Assembly: GCF_026745355.1 (NCBI RefSeq)
Contig: NC_079209.1
Coordinates: 3,040,295-3,104,294, forward strand
Reading direction: 5' to 3'
Origin: Beta vulgaris subsp. vulgaris
Lineage: Eukaryota; Streptophyta; Magnoliopsida; Caryophyllales; Amaranthaceae
Length of the DNA: 64,000 nucleotides
This document shows, in pieces, positions 22,160-35,332 of this stretch. Position 1 is the stretch's first letter. Every line of letters begins with the position of its first letter. The notes beneath the pieces were generated by a model that was not told where the DNA came from, ran no database searches, and worked only from the letters and a program-made list of their open reading frames with translations. A program made the position numbers and the translations under genes.

Positions 22160-22616
22160 TTTTTTTAATAGTAAAATTAATTCATTAATAAAAAGTCATA
22201 CGACATCTACATAAGCAATCGAATCAAACAAATACATAAGTTGAATCAAACAAAAATTTCCTTCATAAAAACTACGATCGTCAAACAAATCTTGCAATGT
22301 GGAACATCTCCCGCTTATATCGCTGGAAAATACAGCCTTGTTGGAAGACAATCTAACGATCCCTTGTAGTCGTGAGGATGATTTCCGTCGGATTCATCTG
22401 ACCGTATTCGAAAAATTGATAACCTTTGTGATCCCGCATAATTCTTCACCAACAAAATAATTTCACGGCAATCCATTAGATCCAGTATCTCGGATTGTAA
22501 CCTGTAGAAATTCCCCCTCTAAAAGAGGAGAAAAACCCTGTCTTTCGAAGGAGGTCGAAAAACCTTGTCTTTCGAAGGAGATCGAAAAACCTTTTCTTAC
22601 GAAGGAGATCGAAAAA
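22160..22616 (-). mobile_element. LINE-like/SINE-like retroposon with poly-A and 17-bp target duplication
   Basis: CCCTAATTTTGCAAGTT at 22143-22159 and CCCTAATTTTGTAAGTT at 22617-22633 flank it (16 of 17 identical). On the minus strand it ends in poly-A after TTAATTTTACTATT, preceded by TTTTTATTAATGAATT, a tail style seen in plant non-LTR elements. Its 5' end is three tandem 27-bp units (GATCTCCTTCGTAAGAAAAGG type; 22536-22616). No RT is encoded, so it is either a severely truncated LINE or a LINE-mobilised non-coding element. Confidence 0.8.
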
Positions 22617-22633
22617 CCCTAATTTTGTAAGTT

Positions 22634-23289
22634 ATTAGTACTTCATTTGTAACAAAATAGATTTTACATATTTTTTAGGCAATTTTTTTTTAAAGAGGAG
22701 AGAAATAAATAAAAAGAAAAAGGAGATCATGTGATATGAAAGAGATAGATAAAGATCCTTAGCTAAAAAGGAAGTGTAACATCTATTTTGTTACAACTAT
22801 ATTTAGAAAGTATAAGATCTATTTTGTAACCATTGAGATCAAGGATTTTAAACCATTGGATGATGAAACACATCCTGTAATATTGTGACATGTAGCGCTT
22901 TTTATTTTCCACAACCTCAATTTGAGCTATTTGTATTTTCTGTATCCTATAGTGAATGGTTTATGAACTGTTTATTATTCTCTCTCCTACATTTTTTTCC
23001 CTCTTTCTTCTTTCTTTAATATCCCCACGCTCCTCTTTCTCTTTATAAATCCCTAAAGGTTAACTGTTGGGAACACTCTTGGACAAATAATCTATTTCAG
23101 GATTGAATCAAACTATCAAAGACTGGATAGACTTAGAATTCATTATAAAATTGAACCAAACGGTTAAGTATGAGGACCTGGATCCATACTACCCTGATAA
23201 GAATATCCATACTATTCCAATCTAATCCAATAAATCAAACAGACCCTTAGAAATGAAAGGCGAGAAAATCTTTAAAAAAACGAAAGGAA
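22634..23289. other. Intergenic, upstream of DRM gene
   Basis: AT-rich spacer with CT-rich patches (22978-23040). No gene. Confidence 0.5.
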
Positions 23290-23291
23290 TA

Positions 23292-23555
23292 GCTCCTTCC
23301 ATTTCATTTTAATTTACATACTTACATTTTTCATGCATGTCAATAATGTAAAACTTTGAAGACATATATCTTTAGTTTTGTATTCGTAAAAATTATAAAA
23401 AGTACGTATTAATAAAATACATGTTATGATGAATCTAACAATATCCCACATGACTATATTTTCATCCGCGTATAAATCACAAATAATAGTCAATTGTGAA
23501 ATTTATGAATAGTATAAAATGTCAAAGTGTGTAGATTAAAATGAAACGGAGAGAG
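23292..23555. mobile_element. Stowaway-like MITE, 264 bp, in DRM upstream region
   Basis: The left end GCTCCTTCCATTTCATTTTA and right end (minus strand CTCTCTCCGTTTCATTTTAA) are inverted repeats, with TA at 23290-23291 and 23556-23557. It sits about 270 bp upstream of the DRM start codon. Confidence 0.92.
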
Positions 23556-23733
23556 TACTTATTAGCCAGCAAACAACAGTAACTTTCTCCTAGGAGCTCA
23601 AACCTTTCAATTAGTGACAACTGCCCAAATCCTTTAAGGCATATAAAATTATATCATTTGGAACTGTAGAAAATGATTTAATTATCAATTTAGGTAAAAC
23701 CATGTAGAGATATTTTCCCCCTTAGCTTTTGTC

Positions 23734-23741
23734 TATATAAA
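23734..23741 (+). promoter_or_regulatory. Probable TATA box of the DRM gene
   Basis: TATATAAA about 90 bp upstream of the start codon at 23829, followed by a leader rich in A and C. Confidence 0.65.
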
Positions 23742-23828
23742 GAAGCCATTCATTTACCTACTTTGATCCCCCTTTATTCCTACACAAATCAAGAGAAAAA
23801 AAAAAAAGAGCAAGTGAAGAACAAAAAA

Positions 23829-25363
23829 ATGGTGCTACTAGAGAAACTATGGGATGATGTACTTGCTGCTCGTCACCCTGATCGTGGGCTTGACAAACTC
23901 AAAAAACTTCAAACAAACTTAGCCACTACTCCAGGTATAATTTTCTTACCAAAACATTATGTTATGTTTTTTTTTTCAATTTATATGAATCACGAAGACA
24001 GTAAAAGATACGTTACGTTATGTAACAATATTTTACTAGTTTGTTCTTGTACGTGATCACTAAGTACTACATGTTATAATCATGGATGTTGGAATTTTAT
24101 TTTTTGGGTGTAGAAGGGGACATGGCTAAGTACCAACGATCGGTGTCGATGCCGCCGTCGTCGGGATCAACATCGGCAATCCCTGCATCACCTACGTCGC
24201 CAGGGACACCGACGACACCGAGTTCAGCACGTAGCAGAGACAACGTGTGGAGGAGTGTGTTCCACCCAGGGAGCAACCTCAATACAAGAAATATTGGAAA
24301 TCAGATTTTTGACAAGCCTACACAAGCATCCTCTCCTACTGTTTACGACTGGTAATTGAACTTACTTAAAAGTTCGTACTTCCTCCGTTCTAAAATAAAT
24401 AAAAGACTTTTTTTAAAAAAACTTACGCATGAAAGAAAGAAAGAAGCGTTTTATTTATTTCATTATTTTTGTATTGATCTTCTAACTTTTAAGGTTCTTT
24501 TTTTTTTTCTTCATATATTAACGTTTTATATATTATATGCAAGTGCTAACGTTTTCCATTTAATTACTGATCAACTAACTTGGTTAGATTGTACTTTATA
24601 CTGCCTTCATGGCTCATATGGATCAAAAAAAAAAAAACTAACTTGGTTAGACTGTCTATATTGTGATGTATATTTTTACACTTATTAAACAATATATAAT
24701 CTTTGATCAATTAATCTGTTTGATTACTTAAGTAAATAGCTAAAAAGGATCTCAATTAATTATTTTGGCCAAGCGTGAAGAACGTTCATATTATGATTGA
24801 TGGAGTATAAATTTATTCTTGGGACGAAACATTATTGCTGATTATGGACAAGACAATTTGTATACCATATTGTGCCCTTGGATACTACTACTATGCTGGA
24901 TGATTGACCCTGGACAATATATTTATGCTTGGATACTGGATAATTGACTCATGCACAAGAACATAAACAACTAATCTTTCATCACTATTAACTTAAATCA
25001 CATATTTGATAAAATTTAGAAATAATATTTCATTTGAAATAAACACAGTAATATCTCCTGTGATAATTTTTTTATATAGTAGTCTTAAATATGGTCAAAT
25101 TTGATGTGTCTAAAATATTGCAAAATAGGAGTACTTTAGTGCATCCGTATTTTAATATGAATATATAAAAATTTTATGCTATTTATTTTTAAATATGCAG
25201 GTATGACTATATCCTCCTAGATCTAGTGGTAGAAAATTCTGCTTAACCTTTTATATTAATTTTGATATATGTTTAACCTGTTGGAAAATGTGTTTGAGCC
25301 TTTTGTGAATAAAATTGCAGGCTCTATAGTGGGGAGACAAGGAGCAAGCACCATGTTAAGTGA
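23829..25363 (+). CDS. DRM1: Dormancy-associated / auxin-repressed protein (DRM family)
   Basis: This encodes a small plant-specific protein of the dormancy/auxin-associated family, whose transcripts rise in dormant buds and fall with auxin or sugar; the biochemical role is unknown. Three exons join in phase: 23829-23934, 24114-24351 and 25321-25363 (TGA), giving 128 residues, close to the family norm. The N-terminus [14 protein letters not shown] is family-typical; a Ser/Pro/Thr-rich disordered centre (residues about 55-85) follows; then the conserved [16 protein letters not shown] and, at the end, [17 protein letters not shown]. If the second intron (24352-25320) is retained, translation stops right after VYDW (TGG|TAA), giving a truncated isoform. 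The next gene, DEG15, converges on it. Whether it is the DRM1 or DRM2 orthologue cannot be decided here. Confidence 0.94.
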
Positions 25364-26770
25364 CCGATTGAGAGGGTTCTACTGCACGTTACTAGTGTTA
25401 CAAAATGTTGTAATATAGTATGTTGTTGTTGCTTATGGAGTTATTGATATTAATGTACATATAAGTGTCTGTTTCGAGACCTGAGATTTTGTTGTTACGA
25501 TGGACTATGGAGGTGTTAGACTAGATTTCTTTTGGTGTATGCTGCTTTTGTTTAGGTTTCTTGTATTTTCAATGGTCGTCGTTGACTTGTTGGTGACTGT
25601 AATAGAACTACGAACTTCTAATCAGAGCTTATCCAAGTTACTATTTTGTGCCTTTGGATTCTCTTGTTTTTGTTTTTAACATACGTTTAATGGGCAAGTC
25701 ACTTTTTCTAGTAGCTCGGAACCCTTACAAGTAGGTGCTTTTACTCTTAAACTCCCCTCAAAAAGAAAGAAACTTATAAACCAATCAAACTATCTAGCTG
25801 AACAAGCTCTTTCAGATAAAGGTTTTTCTTTTTGACGTCAATGAAATTTGCATTTATCAAAAATCTGAAATACAAACTGGGATAAAGATTTTTCAAACTA
25901 AGACATCAGCCACCATTGCTAAAACTAAAATTACCTCAATCTCGCAAACAATAAGTAGCAATTAACCTTTTAGAAATTAATCACCTCTTTCATCTTATAC
26001 CTTCTTAAGTCTTGAATCAATGGAGGTTTTCTTGTCTTGAGGACCATTTCCTCTTTGTCCTTAGAGGGTGTTCTATTCAACGTTCAAAAAGATTGTTTTA
26101 GTAGACTAATAAGTTCATATAAGTTTTAATAAATTCCTATAAGTTCGGATAATCAATTACTTTCAACATCTTATAGAAGTGGTTTGAAAATCCTGATAAG
26201 TTCATGTACGTTCAAATAAGTTCAGCCGAAATAAGGTGAAACTGAAGTGAGCTGACCTGATGGTAGATGCTGAGGGAACATCAGGTTATGTACTAAATCT
26301 AGTGTTATTCACTTCCTTCGATATTGCAGACGAAGTAGATTCATGCCAAGACAAATGTAACAATACTAGCATCAGGCTTCAGTGTCTGCTTCTTATAATA
26401 ACCACAATAACCAGAGGCAGAAACTAGAAAGCTTCATAAAAATATCTCACACAATAAGTAAAACAAGAGAGATAGAACTTATAGATTTCGAATAGCTGAT
26501 AGAACACCAATAATATGTCACAAACTCAATACAAATTGACAATGAGCTGCATTCTTCCATCATTCTTCCAACACCTTCAGAAGCTTCAAATTTACAAGGA
26601 ACAGATTTAAAAAGGATTTCTCGCCAGGAATAACCTCTCTCCTTCAGGCTAATGAAGCCTACCGCACTTTTAAACATTTGATACAACGTCAATGTAGAAT
26701 CGCTGACATGAAACTTACTCGAAAGAAAGTTTCGGCTTTTTGATTGGATCCAAATACCGCCTTGTAACTG
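25364..26770. other. Intergenic between convergent DRM and DEG15
   Basis: Holds both 3' UTR regions and AT-rich spacer. Positions 26100-26230 have repeated AAGTTCA/ATAAGTTC phrases resembling a decayed MITE. No further gene. Confidence 0.5.
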
Positions 26771-29700
26771 TCATAACTTGCTCGGAATAGTATCACGGGA
26801 AAGATCTTCCATTGTGTTTGGATGAGGTGATTTATTGAATAGCTCCTTACTGTCGTTTATGAATTTTGCAAATCGAGAGCCTTTGTTTCCTTTCTCGTCA
26901 TCTTTTTTGAGCAAGTTGTCCATGCCATGCAGAGAGGGGTCTGGATCAGGTGAGATTGGTGGCATCATTGCCCAAACTGAACTCAGATCCTTGTTCGGTC
27001 TATCCAGTTGCAGGAGGAGTGAGAGATTCTTCATGTCTGCGGAAAGGTTATAAGCAGCTATTAGTTAATGCAGTGGACACAATCAATTATCAGCAATGTT
27101 ACCATGTAACAGACTAATAGGCACGAATCAATCTGCATCTTCTCCTTTGTCTCGATCAAGAAAGTGAGTGTATTGCCTTGACTTAATGTACATTGTACAT
27201 GTAAAGGTTCTTATACTTAATGCCTCATCAACCAGAAGTCGAGAATATATCTGCTCCACATGATAAACAATTTACCTTCAGCAAATCTGAAAACAGGTTC
27301 CAGAGCTGCAGACGGTATGCTGAAATTCATGTGTGGTATAACTGTTCCTCCACCATGCTTTGCGTTGCTGTATGTACATATCTCAGATCATAAGGAGTGC
27401 CATACAAGTATAATTGATGTAAAATGAAGTAAAAAAAAAATGAATCCAAACTTAAGCTACAAGCAGCTCGTTTGGTAAGGTGGCATTAGTGACGGTAATA
27501 GTAATTAAATAGTTTTGTAAATTCATGCCAACGTCCGTGGTAATGAAACTTCATCCCTAAATATCTGTTTTACTTCCGAAACTTCCCTTACCACTTAGTA
27601 CAAGCTTCCAAAGTTGTAACAGATGGCAACGAAATTTTATGGAAATCTTAGATATTTGGGGGCATGGACAAGCATTCTATGGATAGTGACACGAGGCTAC
27701 AAAATTACACTTAAAATAATTACCATTACCACTATTGAAGCATCAAGCATGAAATTCAGGAAACATAGAGCACAATAGAGTTCAGACTTCAGAGTTCATG
27801 GAAGACTTCACCAACAAACAGAAGTAACACTAGTACACAAAATCTCATCTCTAATTCAGTATAAAGTATTTTGGTCCACTGATTACTTACAGGAATTGGC
27901 AGGTCCAAAGATAGGTAGGAAGAGATAAACATATTAAAATGCATAGTGGAGGGGAAACACAAAGGATTCTACCACGCCAACATCACTAGACAATCAATTA
28001 GGTTCCACCAGATATGATATCTTCTGTATATTCAGTTTCATTACCAACTCCTGTAACTTGCACCGGACTTGAGCAAGAATGTAAGGGATATTCATCAATA
28101 TATTGCAGGTACTGAAGTTTTGGAATACAATGATTACACACATTGCTATCAGTAGTAGACTCTTAACTTCAAATATTATTTTATTCCTACATGTCATACC
28201 TTGTCACAAGGGCAATCATGCGACCGGACGAATCGACCACGGCACCCCCACTACCACCAGGATGCACTGCAGCTGTTGTCTCCAGCATCACTGGGATGTC
28301 TCCTGCAGGACTTTCTTGCAAAGCAGATAGGTGGCCCACAGTTTTTCTTGTTTTTACAACTTTTGCAACCACACCAGATGAGATGGTTGGTAACAAGTCT
28401 GGAAAAGGAGTTTTGAAGCATGCATAAGATGGGGTTCTCAAAAGTATAGAAATACGTGGAGAAATATTATATATATTGACATATAAAGTATGCAACAGGA
28501 CCACCCTATGGTTGCCGCAAAAAAGAAATGAAGGACATCTCAGAAGAAAAAGTGGAAGAAAGGGAAAGACAATACTGTGACTTAATATAACATCACAAAT
28601 ATTTAATCAAGTGTAACAAAGGGTACAAGACATAAATGAGATAGAAGGCTAAAAAGAACATGATGAGCTGCTATAGTCACATCAATATTCTGTAATGACA
28701 ATAACTATCGTATAAAGAGCTTTAATAACGTAACATTCTCTCCCCTCCCTAAAACAGAATGACGTACTGTCTTCATCATCAAGTAACAGGCACATACAAA
28801 TGAGATGAAAAGGCAAAATCACCGATACAGTCTATTGTTCATGTAGTAAATAAAATTAAAATAACGCATAGACTATCCCACTATTGTAATGGTTTGCACA
28901 AAATGAAATTGGGTCGGAGAAATCTGGAAAAGCTTGGCACTGTGTGGCACGACTTAGCAGTTCTAATAGATACAGAATTAGTTGTTTTAGTAACTAGTAG
29001 TAGTAAAAAATGCACTCCTATGGTTAGCTATTTATCTATATGATTAACCAATAAGGAGAAGAAAGTGTTTGGTAAAACAAGTCATTGGATAGTTGGTAAC
29101 ACATGATGACATACGGAAACCCTATGGAACAAAAACATTGTTCAAACACATCATTAATTATGAAAATTATTCAAGACTTCAAACTCCTGGTGTGTCACAG
29201 TGCAGACAAAGATAATCAATTTAGCCTTACCACATCGAGGCCCGAGCAAACCATGTCCAATAACAAACGCCTTTGATCCTGGAGAAGGGCATGCAAGGTC
29301 CACACTGATAGGGCACAGCTGATTCGGAACAGATTCAAGCTGAAGCAGGGAGATGTCTAAGGGTCCTTTCGAAATATATACTACTTTAGCCTTGCACCAA
29401 TTGCATGAGTTCTTAATATCTACGCGGACACTTATTTCGCTATGAACTTGGTGACTTTTAAATCCATGGCTTTTACGCAAATAGTTGAAAGGTTGGAAAG
29501 AATTTGATAGCACATCTGCACTCTTCTGCTCCCCTGCCGGCCTCAAAGGCATAGAATTCTCTAGCAGAGTAAATGTATGTTTTGTTCTGGTAACATCAAA
29601 GGAACTTTGTATAGTAGTTTTGCCAAATCTCCATGGCTCCAGCAAGTGAGCATTTGTGAGTATCAAGCCTTGCTTGTTAAGAAGAATGCCAGATGCCCAT

Positions 29701-32700
29701 ACTCCATTGTTCAAGGTAATGAGACAAACAGAAGTCATTGCCTGCTCCACCATCAATGGTACAGCGCAATACCTCACAGGCTGTCTCCCAATTAGATTCA
29801 CAACAGCTGTCCTTGCGCCACAGAAGTTTTTAGAGGAATGTTCTGTGTCTGCATTTTCAGGTATCAACTGAGACAAGCCATTGCAAGCACCTTCTATTGC
29901 TTTCCATGGAATTACTACCTGTAATCCAATGGGCCCCCCTTTTCTCAAGAACTTAAAAAATTAAAATTCAATAAGCAGAAGTCGAGTTACCTGGATTTCA
30001 GCACCCCCAGCTTGTCTTAGAGGTCTGTTAAGAATACCGACCAGGCATCCATTTTCACCAAAAACTGGACCCCCTTCCATACCTATGACGTTAATTTGTG
30101 CAGAGTCAGAACCTAGGGACTTTGAATGACCAAAGGTAATAACAAAGGGAAAGGCACAGACCTGGAAGACATCGAATATCAGCCATCAATATTGACCTAT
30201 CCACTGATGTGGATGGATAGCAGTTGGCAACTGAACCCACTGATATGCTGATCCATGCAGAAAAGATATTACACAAAATAAATTAAAAAAAAAAAAATGT
30301 GTCCTACAGCTGACAATAACTTGTCTTTATTCTTTTTTTCGAGAGAGAGGGCTGTGTGACGGAGTGATTCTTAGATTTTGCGTTTCTGTACTCATATTTG
30401 CTACACAGCACAATTCAGGAAGTAGTGTTCTCCAACAACCCATCACAAAGCTGAGCAAGAAACCACCAGTACATCACAAACAACAGGTAAACAAAAGCAA
30501 ATTTGATGAATTGCAGAGACAAAAGATCAACCAAGATGTAGTAAATAACAAAAAAAAAAAGAGGGAGATAGAAGTGAAAAAAACAAATTATATATGTCGC
30601 TCCAAGGTTCACCAATTATTTGAATGTTGGCAGGTTTCTTTTTATGTCTTGTCTGGAAAGAGGAGGACTCAATGATTATTTGTTCGCTGGAATCAGAAGT
30701 AAAAATTTTTGTAGATAGGGATCCCGTAAAAAAATCGTTTGAAGAATGGGCCAAACCCGATCATTTTTCAAGAATAATAGCTAAGGGCCCTGAAACTACT
30801 ACATGGATCTGGAACCTACATGCCAATGCTCACGATTTCGATAGCCATAATAGTGATTTGGAAGAGATCTCCTCAAAAAAATTCAATGCCCATTTCGGTC
30901 AACTCTCCATAATCTTTCTTTGGCCGAGTGGTATGTATTTCCACGGTGCCCGTTTTTCCAATTATGAAGCATGGCTAAGCAGTCCTACTCACATTGGACC
31001 TAGTGCCCAAGAAGTTTGGCCGATAGTGGGCCAAGAAATATTGAATTGTGATGTAGGAGGGTACCGAGGAATACAATTAACCTCCTGGTCTTTTCATACA
31101 ACTTTATTGTATCGCAATTAGTGCATTGGTCTTTGCAGCATTAATGCTTTTTGCACAATATAGCTTAACCGAAAGCAAGATCTCGAAATTGCAGGCTGTA
31201 TTCAGATTATATGGATCACTATGTCACTCAGACACAGGTATGAGCTGTTGGGTACAGGTGCATAACCAAGTGTCAATAGGTCAAGAATCAATATTTTGGG
31301 CACAGTAACAGTGGCCTATAATTGGACATCGGTGAGGGAGCACGACATTCGTGAAACATATAACTGATGGTAAACTACACTTTTCATGTGCTTTCCACAT
31401 TGCAGCTACATATATAGACACTTGTTTGCTAGTTTTTATTAAATTTTGATTTCAAGCCCATTTGTAGCATATATTCCATAATGCTCCATACTACATCCCT
31501 CTCCTTTTACATCTTTTCTCCATGAATACATGGTTTAAGATAATTAAAATGTTTAGGTGAAAGTTCAAGTGTGGGGTCAGGAATCCATACCCATGTCAAA
31601 GTATCGAAAGTTTGACATGGGTACACATAAGATAATATGAAGAATCAAAGTTACATAGCCACGTCTAGGGGTGATAATGACACGAGACAACTCGCGGGCT
31701 ACTCAAGATCGACTTGGTCAAAGCTCGACTCGAGTGAGCTCGAATCGAACTTGAACTCGACTCGAGATATTGGTGAGTCGAGTTGAGCAACATGATACTC
31801 GACTTGAAAACTCATGAGAAGCTCGAATACCCAATTATGAATAGCAAAACACCTAAATTGAATATTTTTCTACCTTATTGTTGCTTTTAACATGATACAT
31901 TTACAAGCTACTTGAAATCTACTTGGTCAAAGCTCGACTCGGTCAAAACTCGGTCAAAACTCAACTCGAGTTAGCTCAACTCAACTCAAACTCGACTCGA
32001 AATGCTAACAAGTCGAGTCGAGCTAGCTCGAACTCGACTCGCATCATTGTCACCCCTAGCCACATCCTCTATGCCATCCCAGCGGAAAATGACAAACCCT
32101 AACAACGAAGAACAAATGATTTGTCGATAGAGATTATCCTCTCAATCCTTCTTATATAACAACCAAGAAAAACTGAATGCACATATTAAACTCAAAACTC
32201 AGAGCCGTAAAGGAAACAAACACCAAAATACATTTCACCTATACCCCAAAGAAAGCAAGAAGAATTGAAAATGAATAACATTAAGTGTATGATTCTACCT
32301 ATTAAAGAAGTGTGAAGGAGAGAGTACTCCAAAGGGGGAACCCATTGAAACTAGAAAATCTCCTCTCTTATTCGAATATGACATCATAATCTCTGGCAGC
32401 TCCTACAAAAAAGTCGACCTGTCATTTCCATGAAGATATGATTCTGAAATACAGAGGAAACACAGAAAAGGAAATATTGGACTCTGATACTTCACCTTAT
32501 CAAGTAATGAGGGCACTTGAAGAAAAGCAATTCTAGTAGCAACATTAGCCATCAGTTTCACATCCCTCAGTCTCTCAGTTGAAGATATGATATCACTAAT
32601 ACCCTGAAAGAATCTGGTTCAGTACCAGTCTAGAAAGAGGAAGAGGAAGTCACTAACTCCAAACAAACATCTATACTTCAGATTTCTGGGAGTTCTTACT

Positions 32701-35111
32701 ACATTGTGACAAAGAACTTATCACCCCAGAAAAAAGTATTTTCACTATACCGTCATATCAATAACTGAAAGTGATAGTAGAGGCCCATTAGAAGTTTAAG
32801 TCTTTAATCCACAACAGACAAGAATAATTCATGCACAATCAAAGAGACAAATTCCTTACATTAAGTAATATGTATCCTCTTGTCTGTTGACGTATAAGCT
32901 ACATTATCTTAAGTTAGCAGTTAGAAGTTTAGCACTTAGCACCATCATATATATGACTACCTTATGCAGAAAGTTCTGAACACTTCCATAGCACCGGCAT
33001 ACGAACCAGCAGGCTCCCTTAAACATTACATCACATGACCAAAATCAACCCTTGCAAAAATGTTAAAATAAGATGAACAAGCATGTTGACTATGTATCAC
33101 TTCCAAAGAGGTACTTATCCAACGTGGAGACAAAAAGATATTACAACACCAGAAGCAGCCCTTTGATGCTGGCATATTACGTCAGAAACTTTCTACAGCA
33201 AAATAACCTGTATCATTTATATCGATCCAGCATCACTTAGGTAGTGAAAGTGACATCTTTTCATATAAAAAGTGATAGCTATGCTTCAAAAATTAACACT
33301 TAACCCTACTTCAAAAAGAAAGAAAATTATAAGACAAGAGAGTGACACAAATCCATGTTGATTCCATGTCCCTTTTGCACAATGGACTATGAAACTAATG
33401 TCAGCTAATCAGTCCCACATTACAGATTAGCTTTCTTGATTACAAATTCAACACTAAGTCTCAGAACATTTATAGGTTCCGAGTCATTATCAACATAAGT
33501 AAAAACAACAAGACATAACATAATAATTAAGCCAACCTGAGCATGCATAGAATCTTTGAACTTTTCAGCACTATGAGCTGCCAAGGACCACCCAATCTCC
33601 CAACCATGCTCCAATGATCCAGAAGAAGCTTCAACTAGCGATTGGATCGCAGATGAAGAAGCAGGGACATCCACCTGCACAGGTTCATGGCAGATAGTAC
33701 TACGTATTTATCATAAAAAGAAAAGCACTGATAACTGTTCAAGACAGGGAAGCTGACTATGAATATATCAAAGAAAAAACATAAGGACCTCACCCCCAAT
33801 CTTACCCACTGTTTGTAAAACCAATCATGAGGTAAAAACTGAAAACGAGCACATTACATTTGGAACAAGCATATCTTCAATCAACAGTACTTATGAAGTA
33901 ACAAGATTTGAGGAAACCAGGCATCAAAAAACACCAAATAGTTCATCTAGTAACCTGTGATCTAATCCTTTTCATCATTCAAATATTAACTTATTTCTTA
34001 TATTATCATGACCGCAACAGATAGGAACAAAATTGAAAACAGGGTCTCTTGATAACAAAAGGTAGTATGCTATACAAAAATCACATGCAGATTAGCATAA
34101 ACGTGGCTTCAATCAACAGTATGCGACTAAAAGTTCCAGGAAACAAGGCATCTAAAAGCACCAAAACTTCATCTAATAACCCATGATTATACCACATTCA
34201 ATCATTCAATCATTTATATACATATCACTAATATATTCAAATTATCATGACCCCAAATAAGATCGGAATCCAAAACATTGTCTACTGATTAGAAAGAACC
34301 AAATTGCTATACAACAATTTCATGCATACAAGCAAAAAAAAAAAAAACTCACAGCACATAAATTCAAAGACCTACCAATCTTAGAACTTCAGCACTGAAC
34401 CACTTTGGATGTTCATTGCCTAAATCCTCCTGATTATTTCCCCTTCCTGCCTTCACCTATAGATAGCACATAAACATTACTGAAGAACACTAACACAATT
34501 AATCCAATTCACATTAATGAGGAAAGCTACCTCAACCATTACATCGATCGAAGCGCCAGAAATCAACTCAGGAATACCCTAAAATAGAACATGACAAGCA
34601 GTATAAGAAACAAAAAAGGCCAAATTATAAGCAAAAACACAACATAGGTAATGAAACTAAACCTGGGTATTGATCAATTTGGACTGGTGTGACAGAAAAG
34701 GCTCAACAATTGATGCAACCGTAACAATTAAGGCGCCCTTAGCATGATTTACACACTCAACAAGATTGAGAAGATTCTGAGGCAACAGAAACCCTGATGC
34801 TGAAAGAGTTGTCTTGCCAGAACTGTATCAAAATAACAAAGTTCTAAAATCTGATTTGACAAACAAAAAAGTTGCAAAATTTAGCAGAAAAATTGAAGTT
34901 TGGAACTTACTGGTATTGATGAAATGCATGGTTTCTCATCTTTAAACCTTTTGGGTCCTAAAATTATTCAAAAAAATAGGGGGATATCAGCAAACAGACT
35001 TTAATAGAATTGATAAGAGAGGAGAGAGAAAGCGAGATAGCTTACTGGGCCGTTGATTTTAACCATAACGGAGAAATTTCGAGCAAATTCAACCATTTCT
35101 GGGAGTTCCAT
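26771..35111 (-). CDS. DEG15: Peroxisomal (glyoxysomal) processing protease DEG15
   Basis: A trypsin-like Deg/HtrA-family serine protease that removes PTS2 presequences from proteins imported into peroxisomes. Fourteen exons join in phase on the minus strand: 35111-35046, 34957-34911, 34822-34663, 34578-34531, 34456-34376, 33674-33537, 32603-32496, 32402-32299, 30247-30162, 30082-29991, 29918-29231, 28398-28200, 27367-27276, 27036-26771. They give about 724 residues (the Arabidopsis protein is about 709). The catalytic triad is visible: His401 (LTNAHLLEP), Asp498 (GPLDISLLQ) and Ser589 (HPGGSGGA). The protein ends in SKL, a canonical PTS1. I chose the ATG at 35109-35111 because [20 protein letters not shown] matches the family start; an in-frame ATG at 35222 would add 37 residues. 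Introns carry a plastid insertion and several MITEs. Confidence 0.96.
27466..27740. mobile_element. Degenerate MITE (family A-like) in DEG15 intron 12
   Basis: Starts GCTCGTTTGGTAAGGTGGC and ends near ATTACCATTACCACTATTG, with GGTAATG/CATTACC palindromic texture like the 16800 and 18526 copies. One end is lost. Confidence 0.5.
30630..31155 (+). pseudogene. psaA: Plastid-derived psaA fragment (NUPT) in DEG15 intron 8
   Basis: From 30672 the plus strand reads the N-terminus of photosystem I apoprotein A1: motifs [53 protein letters not shown] and [19 protein letters not shown]. The 40 bases before the ATG look like the plastid leader (GGAAAGAGGAGGACTCA). About 150 codons remain open but with many replacements; a deletion near 31080 removes part of the coding region, and similarity resumes with VFAALMLFA to about 31155 and then stops. 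It is antisense to DEG15 and, being intronic, has no role in that protein. This is a nuclear copy of chloroplast DNA, aged but not recent. Confidence 0.93.
31666..32058. mobile_element. hAT-type MITE, 393 bp, in DEG15 intron 8
   Basis: Ends TAGGGGTGATAATGA and the inverse TCATTGTCACCCCTA. The flanking octamers GCCACGTC (31658-31665) and GCCACATC (32059-32066) differ by one base, an aged 8-bp duplication. The sub-terminal parts are filled with ACTCGA/CTCGACTCG repeats on both sides. Confidence 0.88.
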
Positions 35112-35332
35112 GATTGGTGATTGTAGCTTATGCGCTTGTGAAGAAGAACTGTCAGAAAACCGTTTGATTTTATCAGGTAAAAACTGAAATGGGATCCTCC
35201 TGCTGTCTACAGGAAAGTGCATAGAAACGCGTTACAACTTTTTTTCCCTTATCAGATTTTATTGGGTTGTTGTTTAACTTGAGGTTGTGTACTTGTGTGG
35301 GTCATCTTCCATTAGTAGTAACTAGTAATTAA
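35112..35332. promoter_or_regulatory. DEG15 5' flank
   Basis: The immediate upstream region of the minus-strand DEG15 gene. No clear TATA box is seen. An ATG at 35222 is in frame with the DEG15 start. Confidence 0.4.

Noticed and set aside
24378..24810. A full Stowaway element in DRM intron 2
   Set aside because: The left phrase TACTTCCTCCGTTCTAAAAT is MITE-like, but the candidate right end near 24800 is not its inverse.
30672..31121. A functional photosystem gene
   Set aside because: It covers only the N-terminal part of psaA, has deletions and many replacements, and lies antisense in an intron.
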